A stretch of 64,000 bases of DNA from positions 9,176,001 through 9,240,000 of the forward strand of contig NC_134434.1 in the NCBI RefSeq assembly GCF_030867145.1, read 5' to 3'. The stretch comes from Opisthocomus hoazin. Its lineage: Eukaryota > Chordata > Aves > Opisthocomiformes > Opisthocomidae. Numbering within the stretch: the first letter of the stretch is position 1; every line of letters starts with the position of its first letter. The position numbers and the translations under genes are program-made. This document shows, in pieces, positions 1 to 11,403 of this stretch. The notes beneath the pieces are model-generated. The model had not been told where the DNA came from. It was given only the letters and a program-made list of their open reading frames with translations, and searched no databases.

Positions 1-3000
1 GTCTTGGAATGTTGTTTACAAAAGGCTGGCTGCAGGCCAGTGTTCCCCCTTTCCATCAGTAGTTTGAGATTATTACTCACAGCTCTGGCAAAGATGTTGC
101 AAAGCTACCTGTCACTCAAGCTTTCTGATCAGTACCAATCAGAGTAATTTGCCTTCTCTCTGGTCATGTCTTGTGATGACCGCTACAGGTCTGAGCATTG
201 GGGCTTGTAGTTCTTTACAGTAGTGCATGGCCATTGCATGGTTTGCTAAATGTAACTATCGCAATTAATAAACCTAAGTATAGTTGCTGAAATTATTTCT
301 ATAGAGCATAGAACCACGTGAGAAATTTCTGCAATTGCTGAAAATGTCTCTTGAGTCCGACAGAATGAGAGACATATGCACAGTATCTATAACTGAAGGC
401 TAGCAATCACTGCTGAGCAATGTTATTCCGGCAGGCCATGTACCTCAGCTCCTCGGTCTTGCCTCAGAGTCTCCTTCATGGCATTATAACTTTGTCAGCC
501 ATTGCTTACCGCGCAGTTGTGGTAAAATCTGTCAATCTTCAAAAACATACAGTAAAATTCAATGTCCTACAGAAAAGCATAAAACAATAAAGTTACTATA
601 TAAGGACATGAGGATATCTAATGCACACATGGATATGCTGCCATAAGAAATTTAAATCTATGAACTCTGTTTTGAGATTGATTAATAGGAGTCTTTATTT
701 CATATGAGACTTTAATCTTTCTTAAGTTGATCTCTTACTTTTAAAACTTCTTTCATGCATCTTCTGTAGCTCCAGCCACTGGAATATCATGTACATGAGG
801 TAATAACTTGGCTTCTTGTAGCTCTTAATGTCTTGCAGCTCTTGTGGCTCTTAGTATCATCCACACAGAGAGACATGTATATATATATATATATATAAAA
901 AAATATGTATATGTACACATGTATATTCCATATGCAGATATTGCAATATATGTTGGTGGTCTATTAAGCATGATCACTGTTAAAATGGTATTAATAATAC
1001 ATCAAGCCTCATCAACAGAAACAGGGTTTCTCTTGTTTGAAGACAAAGGTGCATTTAAACTGGGTCCATTTTCTTTTATTTCCTCCATTTGGGTATATTT
1101 TCTTCTTGCTTTCAACTTTAGTCATGGCAATGAATGTCAAAAAGCCTACCCCAATATCCAGAAACCACTCATACCCCTGCCTGCAGGCTGCAGATGACTC
1201 TAGATGTCTTCAACCTCCTTCTGCCACCTGGTTCTGGCTTTCTGGCACTCACAGGGACATCTGTGCACCCTCAGTCCTGTGCCACAGGGAATGGGATTTA
1301 TGCCCTGATGCTTCTTGGCCAGAGGCATGGAGCCCTCAAGGGGGTCCAAACTAGAAGAAACAGTTTCTGCTCAAGTAATAGATGAATGTAGCTTTGCGTA
1401 ATGTGAAGAGAAGTGGTTCCATCAATCACAGTTAAAGCTTCAGAAAAGTACTCTGAAAATAGGATAAAGTAATGGCCTCAATAGTTTTTTTGTTTGTTTT
1501 GCAGGGTAGTACTTTGAAGGCCGACAGCTTGAAAAGACGCAGCTTGACCTGATTTGTTGATTTTAGTGATATTTTCAAGAAGCATGCAAGTATAGGAGGA
1601 GCCTAAGAGCATTAGGAAGAAAGGAAATAGCAAGGAAGGTTTGAAACAGAGGAAAAGCCAAGTATCATGACTACTGAAGTTGGTAAAGTTGGAGAGAATT
1701 TGGGCTTATGCTGAGCCTTGGCCTCATTGGTGAAGAAAGGACCCGGTGTGCTAGGCACGTGGCAGGTACCTGAGTGCAGCTGGAGCATGGTGTGGACTGG
1801 GCTGGGCTGTCTGGTCTGGGGCACACCAGAAGAGAGGGAAAAGGCAGGAGGATCTGAAGGAATATAGGATGCAGGCTTTTCCTCTCTGATGGCTTCTCAG
1901 GCACGCAGGGTCACTCATGAGGTCCCTTATGCCTCCTCCTGGAACTCTGACAGCCACACAAAGCACCCAAGGCACTGGCATTTTCACAGAAACAGCACCA
2001 CTCTGGGATGGGACTGCCACCCTGACATGCTGCCAGCAAAAGCCCTTTGCCCAAAGGCTCTGCAGACATCCCTCAAACCAGCCCCAAACCCCCCAACAGC
2101 TGCTAAACCCTGCTCCAAACCCACCATCAACCTTCAAATTCCCAGGACTTCAAAACACCCCCAGGCCTCGACCAAAAGGCTCCAGCCCCAAACCCTGCCC
2201 CAAGACCACCAATGATTCCAGCACTGCCCTGAACCCCATTCCCAGAACCCCAGCACCCCCAAACCCACCCCCTCCAACAATGCTCTGATACCACCTCCAA
2301 ACTATACCACATCACCCCTGCTTTCAGGCTCCCCCTCAATTCTGGGTGTCTCTTACCTCCCTCTGCTGACCAGCCCTGCCCTCCTGGTGCCCAGTGGAGA
2401 ATTGTGTGCCCCTAGTCCCGCGCCGCATGGAAACAAGATAGATGGCCTGATGCTGCTGGGATGCAGACACAGACTGCCGAAGACTTGGCAGGGAGTGGAT
2501 GCTTCTGAGGCACTGCCCCCTGCACTCCCCGTTCCCAGCCCAGAAAGATAAGCACAAGCTAGCCCCTGGGTGCACTTTATTCTCAATTAACGCAGAGGTC
2601 ATTAGGTTCATTAAGGGGACACAGTAAGGACCCAGTCAGGGAGCCACCACAAGCCTGGGGTCCCTGAGGCGCTCTGGTCATCTCAGTGGAGCTATTCTGG
2701 AGGCATGTGGTGGGCTGCTTGTGGGTTTTCAGGATGCTGTGGTCTTTCTAGGACTTTATCAAAGTCTCTGCTATGTTCAGGATGGCCAGTGGGGCTTTTC
2801 CTCCTCACCTATGGGCTCTGTTCAGTGTGTGTGTGGGCATTTAGGGGTCTGTAGGGCTGTCCCCATCATGTTACTATGATGTTTGGGGTGGTGCAGGGGT
2901 CTTCTCGGGACTCTGCAGCTTTGGGGAATGTGTCTTAGCAGTATCATGGCATCCCTTTCCTGTTTTTTCAGGGGTAGTTTGGCCATGCCCAGAGCTGTTC

Positions 3001-4080
3001 CCCTCTTTTTGGGGAGTTATATCAGGGTCTTTGGTTCTCTGCCCCCAGTTTCATTTGATTGCTGTGTACTCTGTTTAGTATCCCCTTCAAACAGATTTTA
3101 AATATGGAGGGTTTTTCCTCCTGACTGGTGGAGGGAAAGACAGGACTACAACACAAAGTGATAAACACAAGAGATTACACATGCACTTTCAAGCTGTGGT
3201 CTTTGCTAAAACACTGTCCAGAACTCTAGGGAGAAATAAATGTTCCATTGCAGCCCAGTGAGTTTTACTGCCACTCTGTGAACACAGACTGAAGAAAAGG
3301 GGGAATTACAGGGAGACAGTGTCATAACCACCGCTGCAAAACAAAAAAGGCTAGTCTTGTGCGTCAGCTGTCTGCACATCTGCCTGAGCAGCACGACTGG
3401 TGTTCACAGGGCAGTACCACAACCGGTCCCCCTCTCCGCTGCACCAGCATGTTCTCACCTCACCAAGGAGCTGACAGTGCTTGCTCCAGCCCGTCAATGG
3501 CTGCGCCTCACCCGTGCAGCCACCCCTGCAGCCTTCTGCGCTCCCCTGGCTACAGCGCGGCGCTGCAGCCTGTCACTCACGCATGCGCACTGGCAGATGC
3601 TGCACCGTGTCCTTGCCACTGCTGTGGGCTCACAGGCTGGAAGCGCAGCCTGTCAGTGCTGGAGTTCGTGTAGCTGCACAGCGTACTCGTAGGAAGTTAA
3701 ATGCACAGTTCATCTTTTAGACATGCAATCAGTGTTAGAAAATGCAGACAGAGAACAGAAGACTGGTGAGAAGATTTTTATCAATAATACCTAAAAAATT
3801 GGATGAAGCAGGGAAGAAAAAATGCAGTTCACTGGATCCTTCGTATCACTAGAACTCCTAGAGAAGGAGGTGTTCCTGCCTGGATAGCTAAGATAACTAT
3901 CAATAAAAACTTTTTGTTACTTCTGTCTCTCAGGGACAGCTCTAAGGACTAAATAATCCATTCCCACCCTGTAGATATTGTTAAATGTGCCTGGATTACC
4001 TTTGCTTTGGTAGTTTCTTTTTGTTTTGTTACCAGGCATGCATATGTGAAAAAGATATGTAATACCTACTTTTTAGATTA
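1..4080. other. Intergenic AT-rich DNA with no recognised gene
   Basis: No open frame here resembles a known protein and no coherent exon series is visible on either strand. The stretch holds a short TA dinucleotide run near 877-897 and a proline-codon-like C/A-rich patch at about 2050-2300 that looks like low-complexity sequence. A moderately GC-rich patch lies at 3360-3700. I looked here on the minus strand for a third exon of the C17orf67-like gene and did not find one. Confidence 0.6.
877..897. repeat. TA dinucleotide microsatellite
   Basis: About ten uninterrupted TA units followed by a short A run. It explains the poly-Tyr/Ile stretch in the overlapping reading frame, which is not a gene. 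Confidence 0.85.
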
Positions 4081-4109
4081 ATTGCTGTGGCTGGAGTCGA
4101 TTACAGCCT

Positions 4110-4560
4110 GCCTTATGGCCCCTTTGGTGTGCACCAAGGCTCTACATGTGCTCCAGAGCACCCTGAGACCCTCTGTTCACATTTTGAATTGCCCCCAAAC
4201 CCTCCACATGCCTTTCTCTGTGCCCCTGGGCCCTACGTTTGTCTTGCAGCGTGCCACAAAGTTCTCTATTTAGCTTTCTTCCCTGTCCTGGAATTTTCCG
4301 GAGACTTTCTAGTGTGCTCCAGGATCATGTTTTCCTTTCTGTATGCACCAGGGCTCTACCTTTGCTCTTCTGTGTTCTCAGAATCTTTTGTTTGCCCTAT
4401 CACCCTGTGATGTTTTTCTCCCCCCCCCCCCCCCCCCCATTGCACCCCAGAGCTTTCCATTTGTCCCCTTAATACTCATCTTTATGCTTTTTTGTGCACC
4501 CCAGGTCTCTCCCTTTAGCTTTCAGCAAGCTGCCCCCTGGAGCTGGGCACCTATGCTGCT
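4110..4560 (+). repeat. Diverged tandem repeat, period about 90 bp
   Basis: A phrase like GTGCACCCCAGGGCTCTACC recurs in altered form near 4130, 4219, 4344, 4439 and 4494, mostly 55-95 bp apart. Between copies there is pyrimidine-rich text such as CCCTATCACCCTGTGATG, close to the anchor phrase of the 83-bp satellite further right, so this may be its most decayed edge. A run of 19 C residues sits at 4420-4438. Confidence 0.5.
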
Positions 4561-4599
4561 TTAGCAGCCCCGGCTACTCGTTAAGGGGTTGATGATGAT

Positions 4600-4675
4600 G
4601 GCCCTGTGTTCCCTATGGGCTGCAACTGTGGGCTATGGGGCAGCGACTGGGGAACGACAAGCCCCAGGTGTGACA
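4600..4675 (+). repeat. Short module copy 1 (shared with 13240 and 21590)
   Basis: This patch, GTGTTCCCTATGGGCTGCA then AACTGTGGGCTATGG and AAGCCCCAGGTG, recurs at 13240-13320 and in weaker form at 21590-21660. In one plus frame all three encode a peptide of the form PCSxWxxxVGW or a near variant. Each ends in CCAGGTG or similar, so the right edge could be a 5' splice site. Function unknown. It opens the first CpG-rich segment as its partner opens the second. Confidence 0.45.
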
Positions 4676-4787
4676 GCAGTACCCTCTCTGTGTCCAACAG
4701 GCTGCAGCCAGAGGTAAGTAGGTGGGAATAATTGTGCTGCCTGGGGTGGCCATGCTTGTACAAGTCTGGAGAAAGGGGGCCGCCGCC

Positions 4788-4866
4788 AACCATAGAATAT
4801 CAGAATGGTTTGGGTTGGAAAGGATCTTAAAGATCATCTTGTTCCAAGCCCCCTGCTGTGGGCATC
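4788..4866 (-). mobile_element. CR1 LINE 3' tail fragment
   Basis: The phrase CATAGAATATCAGAATGG followed by GGTTGGAAAGGATCTTAAAG is the reverse complement of the usual avian CR1 3' end. Only about 80 bp remain. It lies directly before the CpG-rich segment. Confidence 0.75.
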
Positions 4867-5298
4867 GCCAGCATCGGGGGCGGGGGTCGGTGCAGCAGGG
4901 CAGTAGAGCCCGGCACGGGGCTGCGGAGCGGGAGTTCCCGAGAGCTGGAGGTGAGGGCCCTCAACGTGGGAACGCAATAGAGCTGGGGGGGTGCGGGCCT
5001 TGCGAAGGGTGGGGGACCCTTCGGAAGTCCGAGTGAGGGCTGTGCTGTGAAGGGGCGCCAGGGGCCTGACGTGGTCCTGCGGGAGGCGTGGGCGACGCCG
5101 GAGAGGGGGGTGGGGGCGAGCTGGAGCCGCGTCGGACGCGAGCGGGCTTCGCTCGTGGGGGAGCACCAGACTGGTATCGTGGAACGCGCGGCTGCGCTTC
5201 AGGCTACGCGGTCGCTTCCGTATCGCGCGGACGGGGCGGAGAGGGGAGGAACGCAGTCTCCGCAGGGTTGTAACTCACGAAATGCAGGGCCCGCGAAG

Positions 5299-5376
5299 CA
5301 AACCGGGAGGTGTAGTTTCTGACACTGGACTCGCGGGCGGGCCAGTTGCTTTTCGACGCATGCCGGAAGGTGCAGT
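5299..5376 (-). promoter_or_regulatory. Two ZNF143/SBS-like motifs in the CpG-rich segment
   Basis: The reverse complements of 5299-5317 and 5358-5376 are ACTACACCTCCCGGTTTGC and ACTGCACCTTCCGGCATGC. Each agrees at about 15 of 19 positions with the vertebrate promoter motif ACTACAACTCCCAGCATGC, of the ZNF143 type. This is similarity by eye. Binding is not shown. Confidence 0.3.
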
Positions 5377-5435
5377 CTCGTGGCGCTGGGCTGCGCGCGG
5401 ACGCGTTGTTATTCAAGGCGTGCAGCTCACGTCCG

Positions 5436-5447
5436 CCACCAAGTGGC
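5436..5447 (+). promoter_or_regulatory. CTCF-core-like site (one mismatch)
   Basis: CCACCAAGTGGC differs at one position from the vertebrate CTCF core CCASYAGRKGGC. It sits at the same place in the GC-rich monomer as the perfect match at 14097-14108. Confidence 0.3.
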
Positions 5448-6536
5448 CAAAAATTGGTATGCTGCAGCTCGGGAGCTGCGGATGCGCAACGACGCAGCCG
5501 TGGAGCTCGCTACTGCTGTTCCGCGACCAAAACGCGGTGCTGCACTTAAAGCACCGCGCATGCGCAGTGGCGCCGCCGTGCTCCACACTGCCATCAGCCG
5601 GTAACGGCAACGTGGTGCGGCGGTGCCTGCGGGGCAGTGCCACCGCGCTTGCTGCTGCTTCCCGGTAAGGAAACGTCACGGCCGCCCCACGCGCAAAGCG
5701 CGGAACGGCAGCGCCGGTGGCGTCCCTAGGCGAGCGCCGACAGCTGGGTGCTCGCTGCTGCTGCCGCGCGTGGCCGAACCGCGACCCTGCAGGCCGGTGT
5801 TAGCGCGCGGCTCTGCCGCCTCTGGCGTGCCGTCGGTGTGAGCCGCATGCGCGGTGCCAGGGAGCAGCATGGCGGCGCGCTGGGCGCAGGTCGCGGCGGC
5901 GGCTGGGGGTCGAGGCCGCTGGTGCGGCGAGGGAGCCCCTCGGCGGGTGCGGGGGTGTCTCCTGGCCGCCGGCTGCCCTGGGGTGGTGGGACAGGGAGCT
6001 TCAAACCGCCCGCTGCGGCAGGCTCCTGGTCCGCTGGGGGCGAGCCGGGTGCGGGCAGCCCCAGGGACTTACCCGGGAGCTGACAGAAGGGGAGAGGGGA
6101 AGGAGGCGGGCCCCCCCCCCCCCCAGGCGCAGATGCTGGGCACCTCCCCGACTCGCCAGCGCTCCCCTCGAGACTCTCCCAGCCCTGCTCGTCCCGTGCA
6201 GCTGCCCCCAGCGCCAGCACCTCCCCTGAAGCCTGTGCCAGAGACCCACGCTGTTCGCAAGCCCTGTCCTGAGGGGGGCAAGCCGGGCCTCGGTGTGTCG
6301 TCAGAAGCCCCTGCAGGAGGGGTTTTGGCCAGGGGTCGGCTGTGGCAATAAAGATCGCTGCTGCTTCTTTCTCGTTCCCAGAGGCCGTGCTGAAGGTGCG
6401 GTTGTCCGTTCCTCCCCTAGGGACGCCGTTAACTACGCCTGCTCCAGGCTTGTGTGGGCTGTCTCTGCCGGGCCTTGCTCTCCTCGCGGCGCGGGGGCGA
6501 AAAGGGAGAGGCGGAGTGCTTACTGGCTGCGGACAG

Positions 6537-6650
6537 GAGCTGGCGCGGTTGAAGCTGGAGAGGCCAGAGAAGGCTGAAGAAGACGAAATCGAAGACTGGC
6601 TGGCTTGCAGCTGCTTCCCACTGCAGGCAGGAGAGAGCCTGCCTCTCCAG
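6537..6650 (+). other. Exon-like segment E1 of module copy A
   Basis: A 114-bp open stretch is bounded by a CAG acceptor-like end at 6534-6536 and a perfect CAG/GTGAGG donor at 6650/6651. It reads 38 codons in one frame, starting ELARLKLERPE and containing WLACSCF. A related stretch at 21822-21900 also follows a strong CAG and reads ELAEEWNEGGLAGSCF, about ten codons shorter and without the donor. I do not recognise a family. It may be a decayed or real coding exon of an undescribed avian repeat-associated gene. No transcript evidence is available here. Confidence 0.3.
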
Positions 6651-6739
6651 GTGAGGAAGGATCCATTTTCGTAGCCCGCAGCAGGCCAGGCTGCCAGCAT
6701 GCCCCACAGCGTCTGTAGATGTCGCCAGCAGCACAGTAC

Positions 6740-7035
6740 GGCTGTGGAGCGTGCGAGCGAGTGAGGCTACATGTGTCCAGGGAGCCTCGTTTTGTAAAAG
6801 CTGTGAGACACGCACGTTTTCTCTCAGGTGGAGGACAGCCAAGCGACCGAAGTCACGGAAGAGGAAGGGAGGAGAGAAGGAGAGAGAAGCGTCTGAAGTG
6901 GCAGAGTCTCCTAGCAGTGCCGAGAGCAAGAGCTGCAGTGAGTCCCAGGCTTGGGGCCATGTCACACCTGTTCTACATCCTGGACCCTTTCTGCCTCTCC
7001 CCTGGCCCCCTCTCTTTCCCATGCTGCTATGATTT
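6740..7035 (+). repeat. Exon-like module, copy A
   Basis: This 300-bp module is clearly related to 27745-28040 (copy B) over nearly its whole length, and in part to 9965-10085 (C) and 21960-22200 (D). A CTCAG acceptor-like end at 6827 opens a 110-bp stretch closed by a GTGAGT donor at 6938. In the frame continuing E1, the stretch gives 22 residues (VEDSQATEVTEEEGRREGER then SV) and a stop at 6894-6896. Copy B has the same length and stop. The next frame is open from acceptor to donor in A. Pyrimidine-rich satellite follows directly. Identity unknown. Confidence 0.5.
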
Positions 7036-7167
7036 TTTTTTTTTTTCTTCCCTGGACCTCTCCTTTCTGTTCTTGTGTTCTGCCCCTGCTCCCTGTCCCT
7101 CTTTTTTTTTTCATCTTCTGTCTCTGTCCTGCAGCCCATTGCTGTATTTTCCTTTTCCAGCTGCTTT

Positions 7168-7655
7168 TGTTAAACAAGACTGGCCCCAAAACTGAGCCCT
7201 GGGGAACAGCACCTGTGACAGGCTGCCAACTGGATTTAACTCCATTCACCACCACTCTCTGGGCTCGGCCATCCAGCTATTTTTTTACCCAGCAAAGTGT
7301 ACACCCATCCAAACAATGAGCAGCCGGTTTCTCTGGGAGGATGCTGTGGGAAATAGCGTCAAATGCCTTACTGAAGTCTAGGTGGACAACATCCACAGCC
7401 TTTCCCTCATCCACTAGGTGGGTCACCTGGTCATAGAAGGAGATCAGGTTGGTCAAGCAGGACCTGCATTTCATGTACCCATGCTGGCTGGGCCTGATCC
7501 CCTCGTTATCCTGCACATGACCGGTGAGTGCACTCAAGATGAACCGCTGCATAATCTTCCCCGGCACCAGGGTCAGGCTGACAGGCCTGTAGCTCCCTGG
7601 ATCCTCCTTCCGGCCCTTCTTGTAGATGGGCGTCACAATGGCAAGGCTTGTCCTT
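7168..7655 (-). mobile_element. CR1 LINE reverse-transcriptase fragment
   Basis: Read on the minus strand, this encodes a middle piece of the CR1 ORF2 reverse transcriptase, with the recognisable steps VTPIYKKGRKEDPGSYRPVS, RPSQHGYMKCRSCLTNLI, VHLDFSKAFDAISHS, then [20 protein letters not shown]. There is a frame change between the last two pieces. It is truncated at both ends, stopping just after the VLFN box, so the catalytic YADD/FADD box and the 3' tail are missing. It lies inside the pyrimidine-rich array. An inactive relic. Confidence 0.92.
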
Positions 7656-9689
7656 CTCTTTCGCCTCTTTATCATTCCCCATCCTTCTTCTTGCCTTTCT
7701 TCTTTCTCTTTTTACCCTTCTGCCCCAATGCTGCTTTCTTCACCTCTGCCTTGCTCCCTGCCCCTTGTTTCCTCTCACCATCCCTCTGTCTTGCTTTCTG
7801 TCCCGGTTTTCCTATCTTTTCTAAGTCTCATTACCTGTCCAGTCATTTCTTGGTGTATGTCCCTGTCAAGCTGGCTCTCCCTTTTTTCCTTTCTCTCTCC
7901 CTCTGTCCTGCTTCCTGACATTTTCTTCTCTTCCTCTGTCTGTTCTCTAGCTCCTTGTTGCTTCCCTCCCTGCCCCCCCCCCCCCCCCAAAGAGACCCCC
8001 CCCGGTCTCTTTGTACAGATCTGACCTTTGCTTTATTTCTCGGTCCCTTTGTCATGTTCCCTATACTTATTCTCTCTCTTGTCTGTGTATCCTGCACCCT
8101 GTCACCATCTTTGTCTCTCTTTTTTTCATCCTCTCCTCCCCCTGCCCCCATTGCGCTCTCCCTCTGTCCTGCTCTCCACCCCTGCATTTTCTTGCTCCAT
8201 CTCCTATTCTCTATCACTCCTTGTACCTATTTTTCTTGATTTCTCTACCTCTCTGACCTTTTCTTTTGACCTTTCTTTCTCTCTGTGCTCCTCGGTCTTC
8301 TCCCTTGTCTTATTTTTCTCTTTCTAGTCCTCTGTTGTGCTCCCCATCGCTTATTTTCTTTCTCCGTTTCTCTGCCCTGCTCCCTGTCTTTCTCCATCCT
8401 CCTGTGCTGCTCTCCAGCAGTATTTTTCCTTTCTCCAGCTCTCTGAACTCCTCCCTGCCTCCACTCTTTTTCTCTCTGTCATTCTTTCTGCTTCCCTGGA
8501 CCTCTCTCTCTGCAATTTTGTGTCCTGCTCCCTGTTTGTATCCCACTGTCCTCGTCCCCATCCTTCTCTTTTGCCTCTCTGTCCCTGTCCTTGTCCCGTT
8601 TTTTTCTTTCTCCATCTCTCTGTCTGGCTGCCTATCTCTGTCCAGTTCCCTTTCTGCTTTTTTTTTTTTTAATTTTCCCACTCAGTTACTCTGCTTTTCT
8701 TCCTGTCCCCATTTTTTTTTCTCTCTTCATTCCTCTACCTTGCTCTTGTTCCCTCCCTCTCACTCCCCCAGGGTCCTGTTATCCATCCTTCTCCCTGTTG
8801 ATTTTTTTTTTCCTCTTGCTCTATCCCTGTCGTGCTCCCTAGAAATATTTTTTTTAATTCTCTTTATATCTGTCCTTCTGTCCATCGCTACTATTTTGTT
8901 CTCCATCTCTCTCTCCTGCTCTCCTTGTCATTCTTTCCTTTTCCCTGTACCTCTGCTTTTCTGTATCCTTGCATCCCGCTCCCTCTGTCTCGCTCTATCA
9001 CGCTGTCTGGCTTCCCATCTCTGTCTTTTTCTTTTTACCCTTCCAATATGTGTGTGTCCCAATCCCCCTATTTTATGTCCCAGTCTTTTTACACCCTTCT
9101 GTCATTCTCCTTCTGTTGCTGCTCTTGTTTTTTTTCTCTCTCTGTTCTGCAGCCCATCGCTATTTTTTTCCTCCTACATCCCTTTGTCCTGCTCCCTGTC
9201 CTTGTCAGTTTTGCCCTTTGTTCTGCCTCCAGTCTTTGTTTTCTCCATCTCTGTCCTTTCCCCTGTACTGTTTTGTCTCTGCTCCTCAGTCCTTCTCCCT
9301 CATCTTATTTTCCTTTCTGCCACCCCCCTCTCTTTTTCTCTGTGACCCTCTGTGCTGTTACCTTTCTTTTATTTCTTTTCTTTTTTCTTTCTCCAATTAC
9401 CTGTTGTCTTACCTGTCCCCCTCTCTCTGTCTCTCTTCCGCTTTCTTGCTTCCTGGCCCTATTATTTATTGTTTCACCTCTCTGTCCCACTCTCAGTCCC
9501 TGTTTTCTCTCATGCTCCGCCTCTCTGCCATTCTCTCTTGCTCTCGTTTGCTGTCTATCCCAGCATCCTGCTCCCTGTTGCTCTCTCTTTCATAGTATCC
9601 TTCTTTCTGGCTGCCAGTCCCTCACCTGTTTATTGCTCTGTCCTTCCTCTTGTCTTTCCTTGTCCCTCTGGCCTGCTACCCATCATTAC

Positions 9690-9849
9690 TTCTTCCTCTC
9701 TTCCTCTCTTCCTCTCTTCCTCTCTTCCTCTCTTCCTCTCTTCCTCTCTTCCTCTCTTCCTCTCTTCCTCTCTTCCTCTCTTCCTCTCTTCCTCTCTTCC
9801 TCTCTTCCTCTCTTCCTCTCTCTTCCTCTCTTCCTCTCTTCCTCTCTTT
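9690..9849 (+). repeat. 8-bp TTCCTCTC microsatellite inside the satellite
   Basis: About twenty near-perfect TTCCTCTC units run without a break except one 2-bp slip near 9820. It is far more homogeneous than the surrounding satellite, so it is probably a recent local expansion. Confidence 0.95.
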
Positions 9850-9964
9850 CTCCATTTCTCTGCCTACATCCTGTCACTCTCCTCCTCTCTTTGTCTTCAA
9901 TGTTTCTTTCTCCTTCTCTGCCCTGCTCCCTGTCCCTTTTCTCTTATTCTCTCTGTACTCCATC

Positions 9965-10085
9965 CTCACCGGAAGCGAAAGCTGCAGTGAGTCCCAGGTC
10001 CCCAGGGCCCTGTCGCATCTATACTGTGTCTCGACCCCTCCTCTGGCCCCCTCTTTTCAGATGCTGCTGTGATTTTTTTTTTTCC
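9965..10085 (+). repeat. Exon-like module, copy C (3' part only)
   Basis: Starting at GGAAGCGAAAGCTGCAGTGA, this matches the right part of copies A and B, including the GTGAGTCCCAGG donor-like phrase (GTGAGT at 9987-9992) and the following CTGGCCCCCTCTT and ATGCTGCTGTGATTTTTTT. The left, acceptor side is absent. It is embedded in the pyrimidine satellite. Confidence 0.6.
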
Positions 10086-11403
10086 ATGCACCTTCTTTCT
10101 CCATCTCTGTCTGACCGGCTTCCTGTCCCCGTCTTTTAGGTCCTCCCTCTCTCTGCCCTGTAGCCCATGCCGTTTTTCTTCTCCATCTCTTTCTGTCTGG
10201 CTCCTGGTCCCTATTTTTGCTTTCCTCCCTCTATGTCCCATAGTCTGTTGGTATTTTTGCCATCTCTGTCTCTCTGTGTCCAGCTTCCTGTCCCGTTGGT
10301 TCAAGATCTTCCTTCTTGGCTCACTGCAAATCTACTTCTTTCTTAATCTCTCTTTATTCTGCTTGCTGCCCCTCATTTTGAATTCGTTCTTCTCTGTCCT
10401 GTCACCTGTCACTATTTTTTCCTTTCTCCATCTCGCTCTGTCTTGCTCCCCATCCCTGTTTTTCTAAGTCTTCCTTCTCTGCCCCCTAGCCTGTCATTAC
10501 ATTTTTGTTTCCCCATCTCAGTTTGTCTGGCTCCCTGTCCCTCTTTCTTCATTCCACCCTCTTTGACACATTGCCCATTGCTTCTTTCCCTTCTCCCTTC
10601 CTCTCTGTCTCAGTGTCCCCATTTTTCAACTCTCCTCCTCTGCCTGGTAGCCCGCCACAGTTTTTTCTTTCTCCATCTCTCTCTGTCCAACTCCCTGCCG
10701 CTAATTTTCAATTCCTCCCTCTCTCTTCAGAAGGTGTCGGGACTTTTCTCCTTCTCAGTCTCTCTGTTCTGGCTCCCTGTCCCTGTTTTGTAATTCCTCC
10801 CTCTCCGCCCTGTTACCCATCGCCATTTTTAGTTTCTCTATCTCTCTTGGTCTTGATCTTTTAAATTCCTCTCTCTCTGCCCTGTAGCCTGTCAGTTCTG
10901 AAAGTCTCCACTTCTCCACCTGGGAGCCCTGTCTGGCTCCCAGCCCCTCTTTTGCACTTCGTCCCTCTGGACCCTGTGGCCTGTTGCTTTCTCCCTCTTA
11001 TTTCCCTCTGTCTCTCTCTGGCTCCCCGCCCCTGTTTTTTCATTCCTCCCTCTCTGCCCTAGAGCCCATCAGTAGTTTTTTCTTTCTTTGTCTCTCTCTT
11101 TCCAGTTCCCAGGCCCTGTTTTTCAATTTCGTTGTTCTTGGCTCTGTGCCACAGTATGATTTCATTTCTTTTGCCATCTGTCCCTGTCTGGCTGCCTGCC
11201 AGGATTTTTTAATTCCTCCCTCTCTGTCTTGTAGCCCATCGCTGTTTTTTCTTTCTCCGTGTCTCTGTCCGGCTCCCTGTCTGTTTTTTGTTTTGTTTTT
11301 AATTCCTCCCGCTCTGTCCTGTACGCGTCGCTCTTTACATTTTCGTTCCTGGATGTCTCTCTGTAGATTGCTCCCAGTCCTGGTTTTTTAATTCCTCCCT
11401 CTC

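Larger units (their letters stand above)
4867..5830. repeat. CpG-rich segment, copy 1, with GC-rich tandem monomers
   Basis: This kilobase is dense in CpG. From about 5430 it is built from degenerate GC-rich monomers of about 75 bp, with a phrase like CCACCAAGTGGCC followed by AAAAnnGGTnnTGCAGC recurring near 5436, 5511, 5660 and 5750. The same order of parts is found at 13240-14240. The shared order, spacing and phrases suggest the two are paralogous segments. The region could be a CpG-island promoter, a GC-rich minisatellite, or both. No protein recognised. Confidence 0.6.
7656..11403 (+). repeat. Pyrimidine-rich satellite, GC-richer form (about 83-bp monomer)
   Basis: The plus strand is almost entirely C and T. 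From about 10150 the monomer is clear: the anchor CTCTGCCCTGTAGCC or a near variant recurs near 10395, 10478, 10560, 10638, 10719, 10802, 10873, 10965, 11052, 11137, 11221 and 11311, spacing 71-92 bp and typically 82-85. Each monomer also carries a phrase like CATCGCTGTTTTTTCTTTC and TCCCTGTCCCTGTTTTT. Before 10 kb the units are more scrambled. The long frames of up to 435 codons across this stretch are low-complexity Ser/Leu/Phe/Cys/Pro artefacts. Confidence 0.85.

Noticed and set aside
5726-6700. 324-codon minus frame in the CpG-rich segment
   Set aside because: Typical stop-free reading through CpG-rich DNA. No domain, start context or splice pattern.
8266-10139. Long plus-strand frames (359 and 435 codons) rich in Ser, Leu, Phe, Cys and Pro
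   Set aside because: They lie entirely in CT-rich satellite that lacks stop codons by composition. Three overlapping frames are open at once and none has a domain.
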